A stretch of DNA of 64,000 bases from an uncultured Caryophanales bacterium (GCA_946414655.1 CAMKPL010000002.1:64616-128615), one strand, 5' to 3'; positions 9,124 through 18,358 are shown, counted from the stretch's first letter. Notes: generated by a model not told the origin, from the letters alone. Made by a program: numbers and translations.

Positions 9124-10119
9124 TTAAGCGAATAATTTGTCTAAATCATTAAGCAAGTTTTTGACTTCATCAAACGATTTAATCTTACATCCGCTAGCCT
9201 GAGCATGTCCGCCTCCGTTATGTCGCATCGCGACTTCCTCAATGGAGTCTTTCGCTGAACGAATTGAGACTCTCCATTCACCTTTCTTTTTATCTTCCGT
9301 GATGGAGCACCAAGCATGAATTCCATCAAAGTGAGCAAAGACATTAACGTTGTCTTTTCCTCTTTCAGGAGGAAGATGGAATTTTTGTAATGCAGCATCA
9401 TCAAGAACGTAATAAGCCACTCCATGTGGAGTAACACGGTAGTTTTTCATCACATAAGCCGTGATTTCTAAATCAGAAAGTTTCTGGTTATACATCTCCG
9501 CATAAATCTTCGATAGATTTAAACCTTTTTCAAGTAGAAGCTTCGCGGTCTCAAATGTCGAAGTCTTCACCGAGTCATAAAGGAATCGCCCGGAATCTCC
9601 AACGATTGCTTTATAAAGTTCGGTCGCAGATTTCTTTGAAATCTTCTTTTCTGAAAGAAGCAACATATCGGCGACTAATTCACCAGCCGCCGCCATTGAT
9701 GTATCGACAATTTGAAGATCGCCATACGGATCAACATTTGGGTGGTGGTCAATCTTAATTTGATAAGCCGCTTTTTTAAACGATTCAAATTCATCAGCTA
9801 AACCAACACGGTCAAATTTGGAGGTATCAACAAAAATTGCTAAGAATGGTTCATTGAACCACTCACGTGGCAAAACCTCCATGCTTCGAAAGCATCGACC
9901 AGTCAAAGAAACATGGTCATCACCAACGTAATGAACCTCTTTCTTTGGATAGTTATCTTTTAAAAACTCAACTAATCCAAGTTGTGTTCCTAAAGCGTCA
10001 TAATCAGGTTTGTTATGACGATAGATGACAATTCGATCAAATTCTTCAATTTTTTGATAGAACTTTTTGATCTCTTTTTGTAGTGGTTTTAACCTTTCGG
10101 CAATGAGTTTGTTTTTCAT
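9124..10119 (-). CDS. nrnA: NrnA-like DHH/DHHA1 phosphoesterase (nano-RNase / pAp phosphatase)
   Basis: A cytosolic phosphoesterase that degrades very short RNAs (and in many Bacilli pAp or cyclic dinucleotide products). DHH motifs are visible in order: RHNKPDYDALG (about 34-44), the VDTS motif, KIDHHPN, and the DHHA1 motif GGGHAQASGC near the C-terminus. Length 331 is typical. The gene is monocistronic with terminators on both sides. A TATTAT box lies 9 bases before the ATG with no ribosome-binding site, so its leader is absent or only 2-3 bases. Whether it acts mainly on nano-RNA, pAp or c-di-AMP breakdown products cannot be told from sequence. Confidence 0.88.
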   Translation of the reverse strand: MKNKLIAERLKPLQKEIKKFYQKIEEFDRIVIYRHNKPDYDALGTQLGLVEFLKDNYPKKEVHYVGDDHVSLTGRCFRSMEVLPREWFNEPFLAIFVDTSKFDRVGLADEFESFKKAAYQIKIDHHPNVDPYGDLQIVDTSMAAAGELVADMLLLSEKKISKKSATELYKAIVGDSGRFLYDSVKTSTFETAKLLLEKGLNLSKIYAEMYNQKLSDLEITAYVMKNYRVTPHGVAYYVLDDAALQKFHLPPERGKDNVNVFAHFDGIHAWCSITEDKKKGEWRVSIRSAKDSIEEVAMRHNGGGHAQASGCKIKSFDEVKNLLNDLDKLFA

Positions 10120-10159
10120 GGATAGTAAATAATATATTATTTATTAAATCTAATCAAGC

Positions 10160-10192
10160 AAAAGAAAAAAGCGCTCTGCGCTTTCTTCTATG
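10160..10192 (-). terminator. terminator after ackA
   Basis: Perfect stem AAAGCGC/GCGCTTT (10168-10174 with 10178-10184), a 3-base loop and a T run on the minus strand, directly downstream of ackA. Confidence 0.8.
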
Positions 10193-10203
10193 ATTTTGCT
10201 TAA

Positions 10204-11397
10204 TTATTTCTTATAGAAATGATAAGTATCACGAGCAATCATCACTTCTTCATCAGTTGGGATGACTGCGACAACAATTGGACTTTCTGGTTTAGAAATA
10301 ACAACTTCCACACCACGTTTTCCTTTGTTCTTTTCGTAATCAATTTTTAAACCAAGAGCTGGTTCGATTTCTTTACAAATTGATTCACGAATTTCATAAG
10401 AGTTTTCTCCGATACCAGCAGAGAAGATAATCATATCTACTCCACCAAGTCGGACATAGTATTGTCCAATGAAATCGGCGATACGTCGGATAAATAATTT
10501 ATTCGCTAAGATGGCTTTTTCATTACCTTCATCGACGGCAGCAAGAACATCACGGGAGTCGTTACTAACTTCACTAACACCTAAAAATCCGCTCTTTTTA
10601 TTAAAGATTTGATACATTTCTTCAACTGATTTTCCAGTGCAAGTACAAAGGTAATTCATCACTGATGGATCAAGATCACCAGTTCTTGTTCCCATCATAA
10701 TTCCACCAAGTGGAGTTAAACCCATGGAAGTGGCAACACATTTGCTATCTTTGATGGCGGTGATGGATGCACCTGAACCAATGTGGCAGGAGATAATGCG
10801 TGGGTGCTTATTTCCTTTTAAATATTTAGTCGCTTCTTGGGATAAATATTGGTGGCTTGTTCCATGCGCACCATATCGACGGCAGTCATATTTTGTTGTG
10901 TATTCATATGGGATTGGGAAGACATAGTCTTGTGGTTCCATAGATTGATGGAAGGCGGTATCAAAAACCGCGACACTTGTGACGTTTGGAAGAATCTTTT
11001 TGAATGCTCTAAATCCGACAAGGTGAGCCTTGTTATGAAGTGGTGCAAGAGGAATCAATGATTCAATCTTGTCTTCGGTATCTTTACTAAAAAGCTCACT
11101 ATGTGAGAAATATTTTCCACCTTGCACGATACGGTGTCCAACCGCGACGATTTCATCCATTGAGTGAATAATCTTCTTTTCGATTAATGCATCAACAACT
11201 AATTGAACCGCGGCGGCGTGGTCTAAAATTGGAAGAACTTTTTTCTCACTTTCGCTTCCCCATTTAATGCCAAAAATCGCATCTTCGTGACCGATTCTTT
11301 CCGCGTTACCAGAACAGAGTACTTTTTCCTCTGGCATCTCATAAAGTTTAAACTTTAATGAAGATGAACCAGCATTAACTGCCATGACTTTATCCAT
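10204..11397 (-). CDS. ackA: acetate kinase
   Basis: Converts acetyl-phosphate and ADP to acetate and ATP, the ATP-yielding last step of acetate fermentation. ASKHA-fold signatures are intact: VNAGSSSLKFKLYE at the N-terminus, CHIGSGAS at about residue 207, MGTRTGDLDPS at about 236, and GIGENS near the C-terminus. Length 397 is standard. A strong AAAGGAG site sits 9 bases before the ATG. It is divergent from glgP and monocistronic with its own terminator. No pta is adjacent; a phosphotransacetylase must lie elsewhere. Confidence 0.97.
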   Translation of the reverse strand: MDKVMAVNAGSSSLKFKLYEMPEEKVLCSGNAERIGHEDAIFGIKWGSESEKKVLPILDHAAAVQLVVDALIEKKIIHSMDEIVAVGHRIVQGGKYFSHSELFSKDTEDKIESLIPLAPLHNKAHLVGFRAFKKILPNVTSVAVFDTAFHQSMEPQDYVFPIPYEYTTKYDCRRYGAHGTSHQYLSQEATKYLKGNKHPRIISCHIGSGASITAIKDSKCVATSMGLTPLGGIMMGTRTGDLDPSVMNYLCTCTGKSVEEMYQIFNKKSGFLGVSEVSNDSRDVLAAVDEGNEKAILANKLFIRRIADFIGQYYVRLGGVDMIIFSAGIGENSYEIRESICKEIEPALGLKIDYEKNKGKRGVEVVISKPESPIVVAVIPTDEEVMIARDTYHFYKK

Positions 11398-11513
11398 AGA
11401 ATTTCTCCTTTAAAATCAACGTCAAGAATTATAGCACTAATCTTCACTAATTTCGATATATTTTTAGAGTGATTTTTGCCTTTTTTCATGCTAAAATAGC
11501 AACGTTCTTGTTT

Positions 11514-11545
11514 GTCATTTCACGCAAAAATACGTAGGAAATGAC
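11514..11545 (+). promoter_or_regulatory. glgP leader inverted repeat
   Basis: Perfect 8-bp inverted repeat GTCATTTC (11514-11521) and GAAATGAC (11538-11545), extended inward by ACG/CGT with a 2-base bulge. In RNA it would fold into a hairpin ending two bases before the glgP Shine-Dalgarno and would bury an upstream in-frame ATG at 11541. It could alternatively be a dimeric repressor operator. Confidence 0.55.
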
Positions 11546-11558
11546 TAGAAAGGCTCTT

Positions 11559-13967
11559 ATGTTTCATAACGTTGCTACATTTAAAAAAGAATTCACCGAT
11601 CGACTCCTTACCAAATACGGTAATAGTGTCGAAGAAGCACATATTTCTGAACAATTCGATATTTTAGGCGGAATGGTTCGAGACTACGCTGGTCAATATT
11701 GGCGAGACACTCGTAACCAAACTGTGGCAGGTAAAAAGTCTTTAGTCTACTTCTCCATGGAGTTTTTGATTGGTCGTTTATTAACGAACAATCTTCAAAA
11801 CCTCGGCATCTATGACATCGTTAAACGAGGTCTAGATGAACTCGGAATCGATCTGAATCGATTAGAGGATGAAGAAAGTGACGCCGGACTTGGTAATGGT
11901 GGTCTAGGTCGACTCGCGGCCTGTTTTTTAGATTCCATCTCTTCTTTAGGATATGCTGTCCAAGGAAACTGTATCCGTTATGAATACGGTTTCTTTCGTC
12001 AACTCATTGAGAAAGGACGTCAATTCGAAGTCCCAGATCAATGGTTAACAAATGGTTTCGTCTTTGAAGTAAGAAAACCAAAACACTCCGTGGAAGTTGT
12101 TTTTGGAGGAAATGTTGAAACATACATTAAAGAAGATGGAAGTTATGGCATGCACACCATTAACGGACAACATGTTAAAGCCGTTCCATATGATGTCTCC
12201 ATCGTTGGTTATCATAACAAAGTCGTCAACACTCTTCGCTTATGGAGTGCAGAACCAAGCGAAACAAATCTTCCAAAAGGTATTCCTTTTGAAAGTTATT
12301 TAAACACCTTAAAGGAACTTTCTCATGGTCTTTACCCAGATGATTCCACCGAACAAGGAAGACTACTTCGTTTGCATCAACAATACTTCCTTGTGAGCAG
12401 TGGAATCCAATCTGCCCTAAGAGGTCACTTTAGACGTTATCAAACATTTAAAAACCTCAGTGAACACTTTGTGTTCCAACTCAATGACACTCACCCAATA
12501 CTTGCTATCCCAGAACTAATGCGCATCATGATGGATGAGTACGGATTTGGGTGGGATGAAGCCTGGGACGTTGTCACAAGTTGTTTCGCTTATACAAACC
12601 ACACTATTATGGCCGAAGCACTTGAGAAGTGGCCGGTCCACTTTATTCGTCAAGTCTGTCCACGCTGCTTAATGATCATTGAGGAAATTCAAAGAAGATT
12701 TAATCAAGAATTAGCGCAAAAGAATGTTACAAACGATGTTCGTCAATCAGTTCAAATCATTAAAGATGGACAAGTTCACATGACTAATTTAGCCATTGTC
12801 GCTTGCTTTAGCGTTAATGGTGTAGCAAAGCTACATACAGATATCTTAATCCATGAAACATTCAAGGATTTCTATTCTCTTTTCCCAGAGAAGTTTAATA
12901 ACAAAACAAATGGTGTGACCCAACGCCGTTGGTTAATGTATTCTAATCCAAAACTAGCTGATTCCATCACCAAACGAATCGGTAGTAAATGGACCACTGA
13001 TATGGAAGATGAGATGGTTAAACTGCGTAAATTCGCTGATGATCCTTTATTCCAACATGAAGTGATGAAAATTAAGCAAGAGAACAAAGATGCTCTTGCT
13101 CGATACATAAAAGAAAAGATGAACATCGAGATTGATCCAAAATCGATTTTTGATGTTCAGATCAAACGACTTCACGCTTATAAGCGTCAGCTGATGAATG
13201 TTTTCCACATTATCTATCTCTACCAGAGAATGAAAGCTGACCCAACTTTCACCATCTATCCACACACCTTTATCTTTGGTGCGAAAGCTGCTCCAAGTTA
13301 TGTTTATGCCAAAAAGATTATCCAATTAATTCTTTCAGTCGCCGATGTTGTTAACAATGATCCAGATGTAAACAAGATGATGAAAGTCGTCTTTGTTGAA
13401 AACTATGGTGTCTCCTTAGCTGAAAAGATTATTCCCGCGGCTGATGTTAGTGAACAAATCTCAACTGCTTCGAAAGAAGCAAGTGGTACAAGCAACATGA
13501 AATTTATGATGAATGGTGCGGTGACACTTGGTACTTTAGATGGTGCCAACATTGAGATTAAAGACCTCGCCGGAGAAGAAAACTGTGTGATCTTCGGATT
13601 AACATCAAAAGAAGTTTTGGATTACTACGCTTATGGTGGCTATAGCGCATGGGATGAATTTAATAATAACAAAGTTGTTCATGACGTTTTGCAATCCCTA
13701 TTCGATGGTCCATGGGCGACAAAACCAGATAAATTCCAACTCATCTTTGATGAAATCATGAACAATAACGACTGCTATTTCATCTTAAAAGATTTGAATA
13801 GTTACATTGAAGCTCACGAAAGAATTAACAAACTTTATCAAAATAAAGAGAAATGGGCCAAGATGTGTATTATGAACATTGCTGGTAGTGGGTACTTCTC
13901 TAGTGACCGTACCATCAAAGAATATATTCGTGATATCTGGCACCTTGACAAGTTGGAGACTAAATAA
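11559..13967 (+). CDS. glgP: glycogen/starch/maltodextrin phosphorylase
   Basis: GT35 phosphorylase releasing glucose-1-phosphate from alpha-1,4-glucans, using pyridoxal phosphate. The family signature with the PLP lysine is present (KEASGTSNMKFMMNGA, about residue 643), as are the GNGGLGRLAACFLDS segment near residue 115 and the QLNDTHP segment near 313. Length 802 is typical of bacterial enzymes. The start is chosen at 11559 because AGAAAGG lies 5 bases upstream of it; the in-frame ATG at 11541 has no properly spaced site and lies in the leader hairpin. A dUTPase gene starts at the base after its stop. No other glycogen genes are next to it. Confidence 0.95.
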   Translation: MFHNVATFKKEFTDRLLTKYGNSVEEAHISEQFDILGGMVRDYAGQYWRDTRNQTVAGKKSLVYFSMEFLIGRLLTNNLQNLGIYDIVKRGLDELGIDLNRLEDEESDAGLGNGGLGRLAACFLDSISSLGYAVQGNCIRYEYGFFRQLIEKGRQFEVPDQWLTNGFVFEVRKPKHSVEVVFGGNVETYIKEDGSYGMHTINGQHVKAVPYDVSIVGYHNKVVNTLRLWSAEPSETNLPKGIPFESYLNTLKELSHGLYPDDSTEQGRLLRLHQQYFLVSSGIQSALRGHFRRYQTFKNLSEHFVFQLNDTHPILAIPELMRIMMDEYGFGWDEAWDVVTSCFAYTNHTIMAEALEKWPVHFIRQVCPRCLMIIEEIQRRFNQELAQKNVTNDVRQSVQIIKDGQVHMTNLAIVACFSVNGVAKLHTDILIHETFKDFYSLFPEKFNNKTNGVTQRRWLMYSNPKLADSITKRIGSKWTTDMEDEMVKLRKFADDPLFQHEVMKIKQENKDALARYIKEKMNIEIDPKSIFDVQIKRLHAYKRQLMNVFHIIYLYQRMKADPTFTIYPHTFIFGAKAAPSYVYAKKIIQLILSVADVVNNDPDVNKMMKVVFVENYGVSLAEKIIPAADVSEQISTASKEASGTSNMKFMMNGAVTLGTLDGANIEIKDLAGEENCVIFGLTSKEVLDYYAYGGYSAWDEFNNNKVVHDVLQSLFDGPWATKPDKFQLIFDEIMNNNDCYFILKDLNSYIEAHERINKLYQNKEKWAKMCIMNIAGSGYFSSDRTIKEYIRDIWHLDKLETK

Positions 13968-14459
13968 ATGGAAATTAATCTTGAAGAACTCTACAAACTC
14001 CAAGCTGGTTTAGACCAGGATATTGCTGAAAAACATGGTGTAACTTACGAATCCACGCATTCAAGAAGGCTTTTAGCCTTAATTGTGGAACTCGGCGAAC
14101 TTGCCAATGAAACTCGTTGTTTCAAATACTGGTCCAACAAAGGACCAAGCGCAAAAGAAATTGTCATGGACGAATACGCCGATGGTTTACACTTCTTGTT
14201 GTCACTTGGTATTCCATTACGTGCGCGTAAATATAAATATGAATTAAAAGGGACAGGCGAAGACCTAACTCTACAATTCCATCATTTATATCAAGCAGCA
14301 ACAAGACTACTTCATGATTACACATTAGAAGCCTATGAAGACTGCTTCCAGAAGTATTTAAACCTTGCAGTGGATCTTGGTTCTAGTGCTGACGATATCG
14401 TCAATGCTTATAAATCAAAACTAGCAGTAAACTATCATCGTCAGGAAACAAATTATTAA
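13968..14459 (+). CDS. dimeric dUTPase (all-alpha NTP pyrophosphatase family)
   Basis: Hydrolyses dUTP to dUMP, keeping uracil out of DNA. The MazG-like all-alpha motifs of the dUTPase_2 family are visible: ELGELANETRCFKYWS with the metal-binding Glu residues at about residues 43-58, and DEYADGLHFLLSLG at about 68-81. Length 163 fits. It begins immediately after the glgP TAA, so it is co-transcribed and probably translationally coupled, though no functional link to glycogen is evident. A strong terminator follows. Confidence 0.88.
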   Translation: MEINLEELYKLQAGLDQDIAEKHGVTYESTHSRRLLALIVELGELANETRCFKYWSNKGPSAKEIVMDEYADGLHFLLSLGIPLRARKYKYELKGTGEDLTLQFHHLYQAATRLLHDYTLEAYEDCFQKYLNLAVDLGSSADDIVNAYKSKLAVNYHRQETNY

Positions 14460-14463
14460 AAGA

Positions 14464-14493
14464 AAAATGCGATTGATTCGCATTTTTTTCTTT
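14464..14493. terminator. bidirectional terminator between the dUTPase and DUF523 genes
   Basis: Stem AAAATGCGA/TCGCATTTT with T tracts on both strands, between converging genes. Confidence 0.85.
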
Positions 14494-14926
14494 ATTTAAT
14501 TAATTTTTCAATTTCGTTTTCGGAGTAAACTTCAATGCCGTTTTCTTTAAGAAGTTTAGCAGTCACTCCCATGCCGTTTTTCTTTACTCCGGTGAAGTAA
14601 CCATTATGGATTTTATGTGTTCCGCAACTCGGGGAGTTCTCTTTAAGAACAGCCTTGGTAATACCGAGATATTTACAGAGTTGAAGTGCTTTATGAGCGC
14701 CTTCATTAAATTCTCTTGTAACATCTTTTCCATCTTTTCGAATCACTCTATCATCACGAATTTCATTTGGAAGACGCGGGATTTTTAGTCCACCTTCAAC
14801 TTCTGGACAGAAGACAAGTAATTCATACTTTTCTTTTAATAGATCAAGTTGAGGGCAAGCATTAGCTTTCCCTTCGTAATTGACTTTGTCACCAACAAGA
14901 CATGCACTAATGAGAATTTTTTCCAT
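14492..14926 (-). CDS. DUF523 family protein (YbbK-like)
   Basis: A 144-residue DUF523 protein. Recognisable features are ISACLVGDKVNYEG at the N-terminus, FCPEVEGGLKIPR at about 59-71, and the Cys motif KENSPSCGTHKIHNG at about 95-109. The conserved cysteines suggest a redox or metal role, but the family function is unknown to me. A minus-strand TAAAAT box sits exactly 6 bases before the ATG and no ribosome-binding site exists, so this is a clear leaderless candidate. It diverges from the metallopeptidase gene over a 51-base gap. Confidence 0.85.
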   Translation of the reverse strand: MEKILISACLVGDKVNYEGKANACPQLDLLKEKYELLVFCPEVEGGLKIPRLPNEIRDDRVIRKDGKDVTREFNEGAHKALQLCKYLGITKAVLKENSPSCGTHKIHNGYFTGVKKNGMGVTAKLLKENGIEVYSENEIEKLIK

Positions 14927-14932
14927 GAAGAT

Positions 14933-14966
14933 ATTTTATTACAACATGTTAGACATAGTGTAGAAT
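14933..14966. promoter_or_regulatory. divergent promoter region between the DUF523 and YgjP-like genes
   Basis: Minus strand: TAAAAT at 14933-14938, 6 bases from the DUF523 ATG. Plus strand: TTACAA (14939-14944), 16-base spacer, TAGAAT (14961-14966), 11 bases from the ATG at 14978. Neither gene has a Shine-Dalgarno. Confidence 0.5.
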
Positions 14967-14977
14967 ATTTATCAAAT

Positions 14978-15631
14978 ATGCACACAAATCTATTTGAAGT
15001 CGAATTAGAAGGTAAAAATTACAACGTTTTTGTGACATATAAGTACCAAAGAAATGCTTATCTAAGATACAAAAATGGTGACTTTTATGTCACTTGTCCT
15101 TCTTTAACAAGTAAAAAAAAGATTATTGATTTTGTTTTAAAATTTGGACCAAAGCTACTTAAAAGGATAAAGAAACCAGTTCAAAAAAACTACTCTTTTG
15201 AAGAAGGATATATTTATATATTTGGACAATTCTATGGACTTAAAATCTCCGACAAATTTCGGATAGAAGAATATACGGTTTTTGCTAAAGATATTTCAGA
15301 TTTAGAAAAAAATCTCCGTAAATTGCTGGTGAAATATCTTGAGCAAAGTGTCCGAAAATATGAACAATTAATGTCCATTTCAAAACCATATCAAATCTCT
15401 GTTAAAAAGATGAAATCTCGTTATGGTTCAAATTCCCAAAAAACACATCGACTTCATTTCCAACTTGATTTAGTTCATTTCTCTTATGAGATCATTGATT
15501 CGGTGGTGGTCCATGAGTTAGCACATGAATTCTATCGTAATCACCAGAGAGGTTTTTATTCCTGTGTGTTAAAATATTGTCCGAACTATTACGAACTAAA
15601 AAAGAAACTAAGAACAAAGATCTATCAATGA
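14978..15631 (+). CDS. YgjP-like zinc metallopeptidase domain protein (DUF45)
   Basis: A 217-residue protein of the YgjP/DUF45 family (SprT/M48-like zincins). The HExxH zinc motif is HELAHEF near residue 179, preceded by the typical MKSRYGSNSQ region and followed by a His/Tyr-rich C-terminus (Cys-Pro-Asn-Tyr). The start at 14978 is chosen because the longer frame would run back through the divergent DUF523 start. It overlaps the next gene by ATGA. The YgjP role is not firmly known; some relatives sit with restriction enzymes, but no such context is seen here. Confidence 0.82.
   Translation: MHTNLFEVELEGKNYNVFVTYKYQRNAYLRYKNGDFYVTCPSLTSKKKIIDFVLKFGPKLLKRIKKPVQKNYSFEEGYIYIFGQFYGLKISDKFRIEEYTVFAKDISDLEKNLRKLLVKYLEQSVRKYEQLMSISKPYQISVKKMKSRYGSNSQKTHRLHFQLDLVHFSYEIIDSVVVHELAHEFYRNHQRGFYSCVLKYCPNYYELKKKLRTKIYQ
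15308..15329 (-). repeat. dispersed CCAGCAA motif, copy in the YgjP-like gene
   Basis: The minus strand reads CCAGCAATTTACGGAGATTT, a weaker match to the window-wide motif. Confidence 0.45.
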
Positions 15632-16359
15632 TTCAAGAAATCACTTCTAAACAAAATTCGAAAATTAAATATTGCTTAAAATTACATCAGCAATCTTTTC
15701 GTTCTAAAGAAGGAAAATTTCTTGTTGAAGGTGAACATCTTCTAGAAATGGCGCTCCAAAATAATGCTGTTTTAGAGGTCTATTTCACGAAGAGAAGAGA
15801 TGATTTACCGGAAAAAGTGCAAAAATTTTTTGTCACAGAAGAAATTTTAAAAAAGATCGCTTTTTCTAAGAATCCACAAGGAGTTGTTGCTGTTTGTAAA
15901 ATGATGGAAGAAAAACCTATCTCATCGGATAAAGTTTTACTTTTAGACGACATCTCTGATCCGGGAAATTTAGGAACTATTTTTCGAACCGCATTAGCGT
16001 TTGGATACAAAGATATTTTACTGACAAAAAACTGCTGTTCTCCATATAACGAAAAAGCGATCCAAGCATCTCAAGGAGCCATCTTTTTAGTCTCGCTACA
16101 TGATAAATACAATTTATCAAAACTTCAAAATGATGGTTACCAAATCGTTTCAACAGAAATCAAAGGATCTGTTGATTTAGATTCGTTTAAACCAAATCAA
16201 AAACACATTCTTGTTTTAGGAAATGAATCAAACGGAGTTAGCAAAGAAATCTTATCTATTTCTGATGCTCGCGTCCGTATCGAAATTAACGAAATTGAAT
16301 CACTCAATGTAGGCGTAGCCGCAGGCATTGTCATGCACCATTTTTCAAAACATATTTAG
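15628..16359 (+). CDS. SpoU/TrmH-family RNA 2'-O-methyltransferase
   Basis: SPOUT methyltransferase using SAM, probably acting on 23S rRNA or tRNA. It has an N-terminal substrate-binding domain (ITSKQNSKIKYCLKL, then FLVEGEHLLEMAL, the usual start of RlmB/TsnR-like proteins) and the knotted domain with LLLDDISDPGNLGTIFRTA (about 112-130), LVLGNESNGVS (about 193-203) and IEINEIESLNVGVAAGI (about 217-233). Length is 243 with the start at 15628, overlapping the upstream metallopeptidase stop by ATGA. This gene often precedes pheST in Bacilli; here a lipoprotein gene intervenes. A rho-independent terminator follows. Confidence 0.92.
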   Translation: MIQEITSKQNSKIKYCLKLHQQSFRSKEGKFLVEGEHLLEMALQNNAVLEVYFTKRRDDLPEKVQKFFVTEEILKKIAFSKNPQGVVAVCKMMEEKPISSDKVLLLDDISDPGNLGTIFRTALAFGYKDILLTKNCCSPYNEKAIQASQGAIFLVSLHDKYNLSKLQNDGYQIVSTEIKGSVDLDSFKPNQKHILVLGNESNGVSKEILSISDARVRIEINEIESLNVGVAAGIVMHHFSKHI

Positions 16360-16383
16360 TTTTTAAAAATTAACTCATTCAAA

Positions 16384-16414
16384 AGATTCACTAACAAAAA
16401 AAGTGAATTTTTTC
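16384..16414 (+). terminator. terminator after the SpoU methyltransferase gene
   Basis: Stem ATTCACT/AGTGAAT (16386-16392, 16402-16408) followed by TTTTTTC. Confidence 0.75.
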
Positions 16415-16469
16415 TTTACGTGTGTGTATGAAGTAGTAAAATATACGCAAAAGAAAGGAGAAATTGATT

Positions 16470-18338
16470 ATGAAGAAAACTCAATTACTCATTACAGCAC
16501 TTTGCGCGAGCGCATTGCTGCTCGGAGCTTGTAATTCGAAGCCAAGTAAGAAAAAAACTTCTAGTTCTGTCACAAGTTCCCAACCTGAGAAAGTACTTAG
16601 TAGTATTGCGGTCACTACTAATCCAACCAAGACTTCATATGCCGTTGGCGAATCGTTTGATCCAAGCGGCATGGTTGTAACTGCTACATATAGCGATGGT
16701 TCAACCTCAGATGTTACTGGTCAATGCACTTTCTCACCATCTGTCATGGCAGAAAGCACAACTTCTGTCACGGTATCTTATGAAGGAAAAACTGCTTCTG
16801 TTTCAGTTAGTAAAGCTGACTGGTCAGCAGCTGATGTTCAAGTATTAGAAACGGCCGCTCATGGAGCCAAGATTCCATTTCCAAATGAAGGCACATATAC
16901 ATTTGCTTTAGATTCTTATGGATCTGCTGGCGATTATTATGGTGGAGAATCTAGCGCAGAAAAAATTGCTGCTTATAAAGCAAGATTCGATACCACTGTT
17001 TGGGAAGTCACTGATTTTAGATCTGGAGTCGGATTTTTTGCTGAAGTGCCTGTTCAAACAGATGATGGTAAAAGATATGTCCAAGTCATTTGTGCCGGCT
17101 ATGATTCAACAGAAGAAACAATAACAGAGGATGGAAGCGGGCAATTCTTTTTAGAAGTTTCCGATCCATACTACTATAGCTGGACTGACCAAGATGTCGG
17201 AGAAGAACTTAATTATTACTTCTCATACTTTGCTTCCATTGGTCATGCATCAAATTATGAACTCGAACTTCCTGCATTCACTGAAATCGACCATATGAGT
17301 GTTATGATTAGCGATCTAGCTAAATATGAATATTATGCGTCGATGTATTTTGCTTATGGTGTGCGTTATTCACCATCACCATATGCATTCCAAGACGAAA
17401 TTGATATTTATTGCAGTAGCACTGCAGCAGAAACATATTTAAATGCTTTAAATGATGCAAATAGCGATTTCGAATATCTTGGATACGATCAAGATCAAGG
17501 CTCTTACTATTTCGCTTCAAAAGAAGGCTCACTCGGATTACAAGTTGGTTATATGGTTAGCTATGGAGTATTTTATATTGTTCCATTCCAAAACTATACA
17601 ACCGCATTCCCATCTGAATACCTCAAAGGCGTGTTAGATCGTTATCAACCAAGCGCACCAGCATTCCCTGCATTTGCTCCAAGTGAAGATACTGTATATT
17701 ACTTTGAAGACTTTGATAATTGCTATTTTGTCACATGTTTCCAAGACGGCAATATGTCTGAGGAAGCTCTTACAACCTACATTGCTGGTTTAGATACTGC
17801 AGTATTTAATGTTGGAGAAAAACAAACCGAAGAAGGTGTTAGTTATTATCAAGTTTCTGCTAAAGATGGTTCATATACATTCTATGCTTCTTTCTATGAA
17901 GAAACTGCAGAAGAGTATGCTTATGTTGAATTCCAAGTTTATGCTTCCTTACCAACATACGATTCTTTACCAGTTTCATACATTGATGCATACTGGGCCG
18001 CAGAGAATCTTGTTGTTCCAGCTGCTCACGAATTCGCTGTTGCTAGTGCCGAAGCTTATTTCGAATTATTCGAATATAAACAAGGAGGCTTCGACATTTA
18101 TGTCTATGGCGCAACATCAGCTGAACTCGCAACATTTGTTGCTGGATTTAGCACTGAATCATGGACTGTCGATGCAGATACAGAATCAGGCTCATATCAG
18201 TTAATCTGTGGCGATATGTCAGTCGCTGGTAACTTAGTTGCTGTCATTGAAATTTCTGATAACTCAACCGATACGGAAGATCCATACATTGGTCTTTCAT
18301 ACTATGTCGGTGTCGTCCCAGAACAACAAGCTGAATAA
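16470..18338 (+). CDS. secreted lipoprotein with an Ig-like domain and about four Tyr/acid-rich repeats
   Basis: A 622-residue surface lipoprotein of unknown function. The signal peptide ends in the lipobox LLGAC (Cys21), followed by a basic/Ser tether KPSKKKTSSS. Residues about 45-115 form a bacterial Ig-like (Big_3-type) domain with the typical SYAVGESFDPSGMVVTATY pattern. The remaining ~500 residues contain about four degenerate units of 105-130 residues, each with a helix, an aromatic-rich strand pair and a segment like DDGKRYVQV or KDGSYTFYA. The protein is very acidic and Tyr-rich. The start is the ATG at 16470, 9 bases after AAAGGAG. It is its own transcript, with terminators on both sides. 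A role in surface adhesion or glycan binding is only inferred from the Ig-like domain. Confidence 0.8.
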   Translation: MKKTQLLITALCASALLLGACNSKPSKKKTSSSVTSSQPEKVLSSIAVTTNPTKTSYAVGESFDPSGMVVTATYSDGSTSDVTGQCTFSPSVMAESTTSVTVSYEGKTASVSVSKADWSAADVQVLETAAHGAKIPFPNEGTYTFALDSYGSAGDYYGGESSAEKIAAYKARFDTTVWEVTDFRSGVGFFAEVPVQTDDGKRYVQVICAGYDSTEETITEDGSGQFFLEVSDPYYYSWTDQDVGEELNYYFSYFASIGHASNYELELPAFTEIDHMSVMISDLAKYEYYASMYFAYGVRYSPSPYAFQDEIDIYCSSTAAETYLNALNDANSDFEYLGYDQDQGSYYFASKEGSLGLQVGYMVSYGVFYIVPFQNYTTAFPSEYLKGVLDRYQPSAPAFPAFAPSEDTVYYFEDFDNCYFVTCFQDGNMSEEALTTYIAGLDTAVFNVGEKQTEEGVSYYQVSAKDGSYTFYASFYEETAEEYAYVEFQVYASLPTYDSLPVSYIDAYWAAENLVVPAAHEFAVASAEAYFELFEYKQGGFDIYVYGATSAELATFVAGFSTESWTVDADTESGSYQLICGDMSVAGNLVAVIEISDNSTDTEDPYIGLSYYVGVVPEQQAE

Positions 18339-18358
18339 TTAAATATTAATTATCTAAT

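Noticed and set aside
11541-11558. ATG at 11541 as the glgP start
   Set aside because: No properly spaced ribosome-binding site, and it lies in the inverted repeat; the ATG at 11559 has AGAAAGG at the right distance.
14849-14977. Longer N-terminus for the YgjP-like protein
   Set aside because: The extension runs antisense through the DUF523 start and has no family-like sequence.
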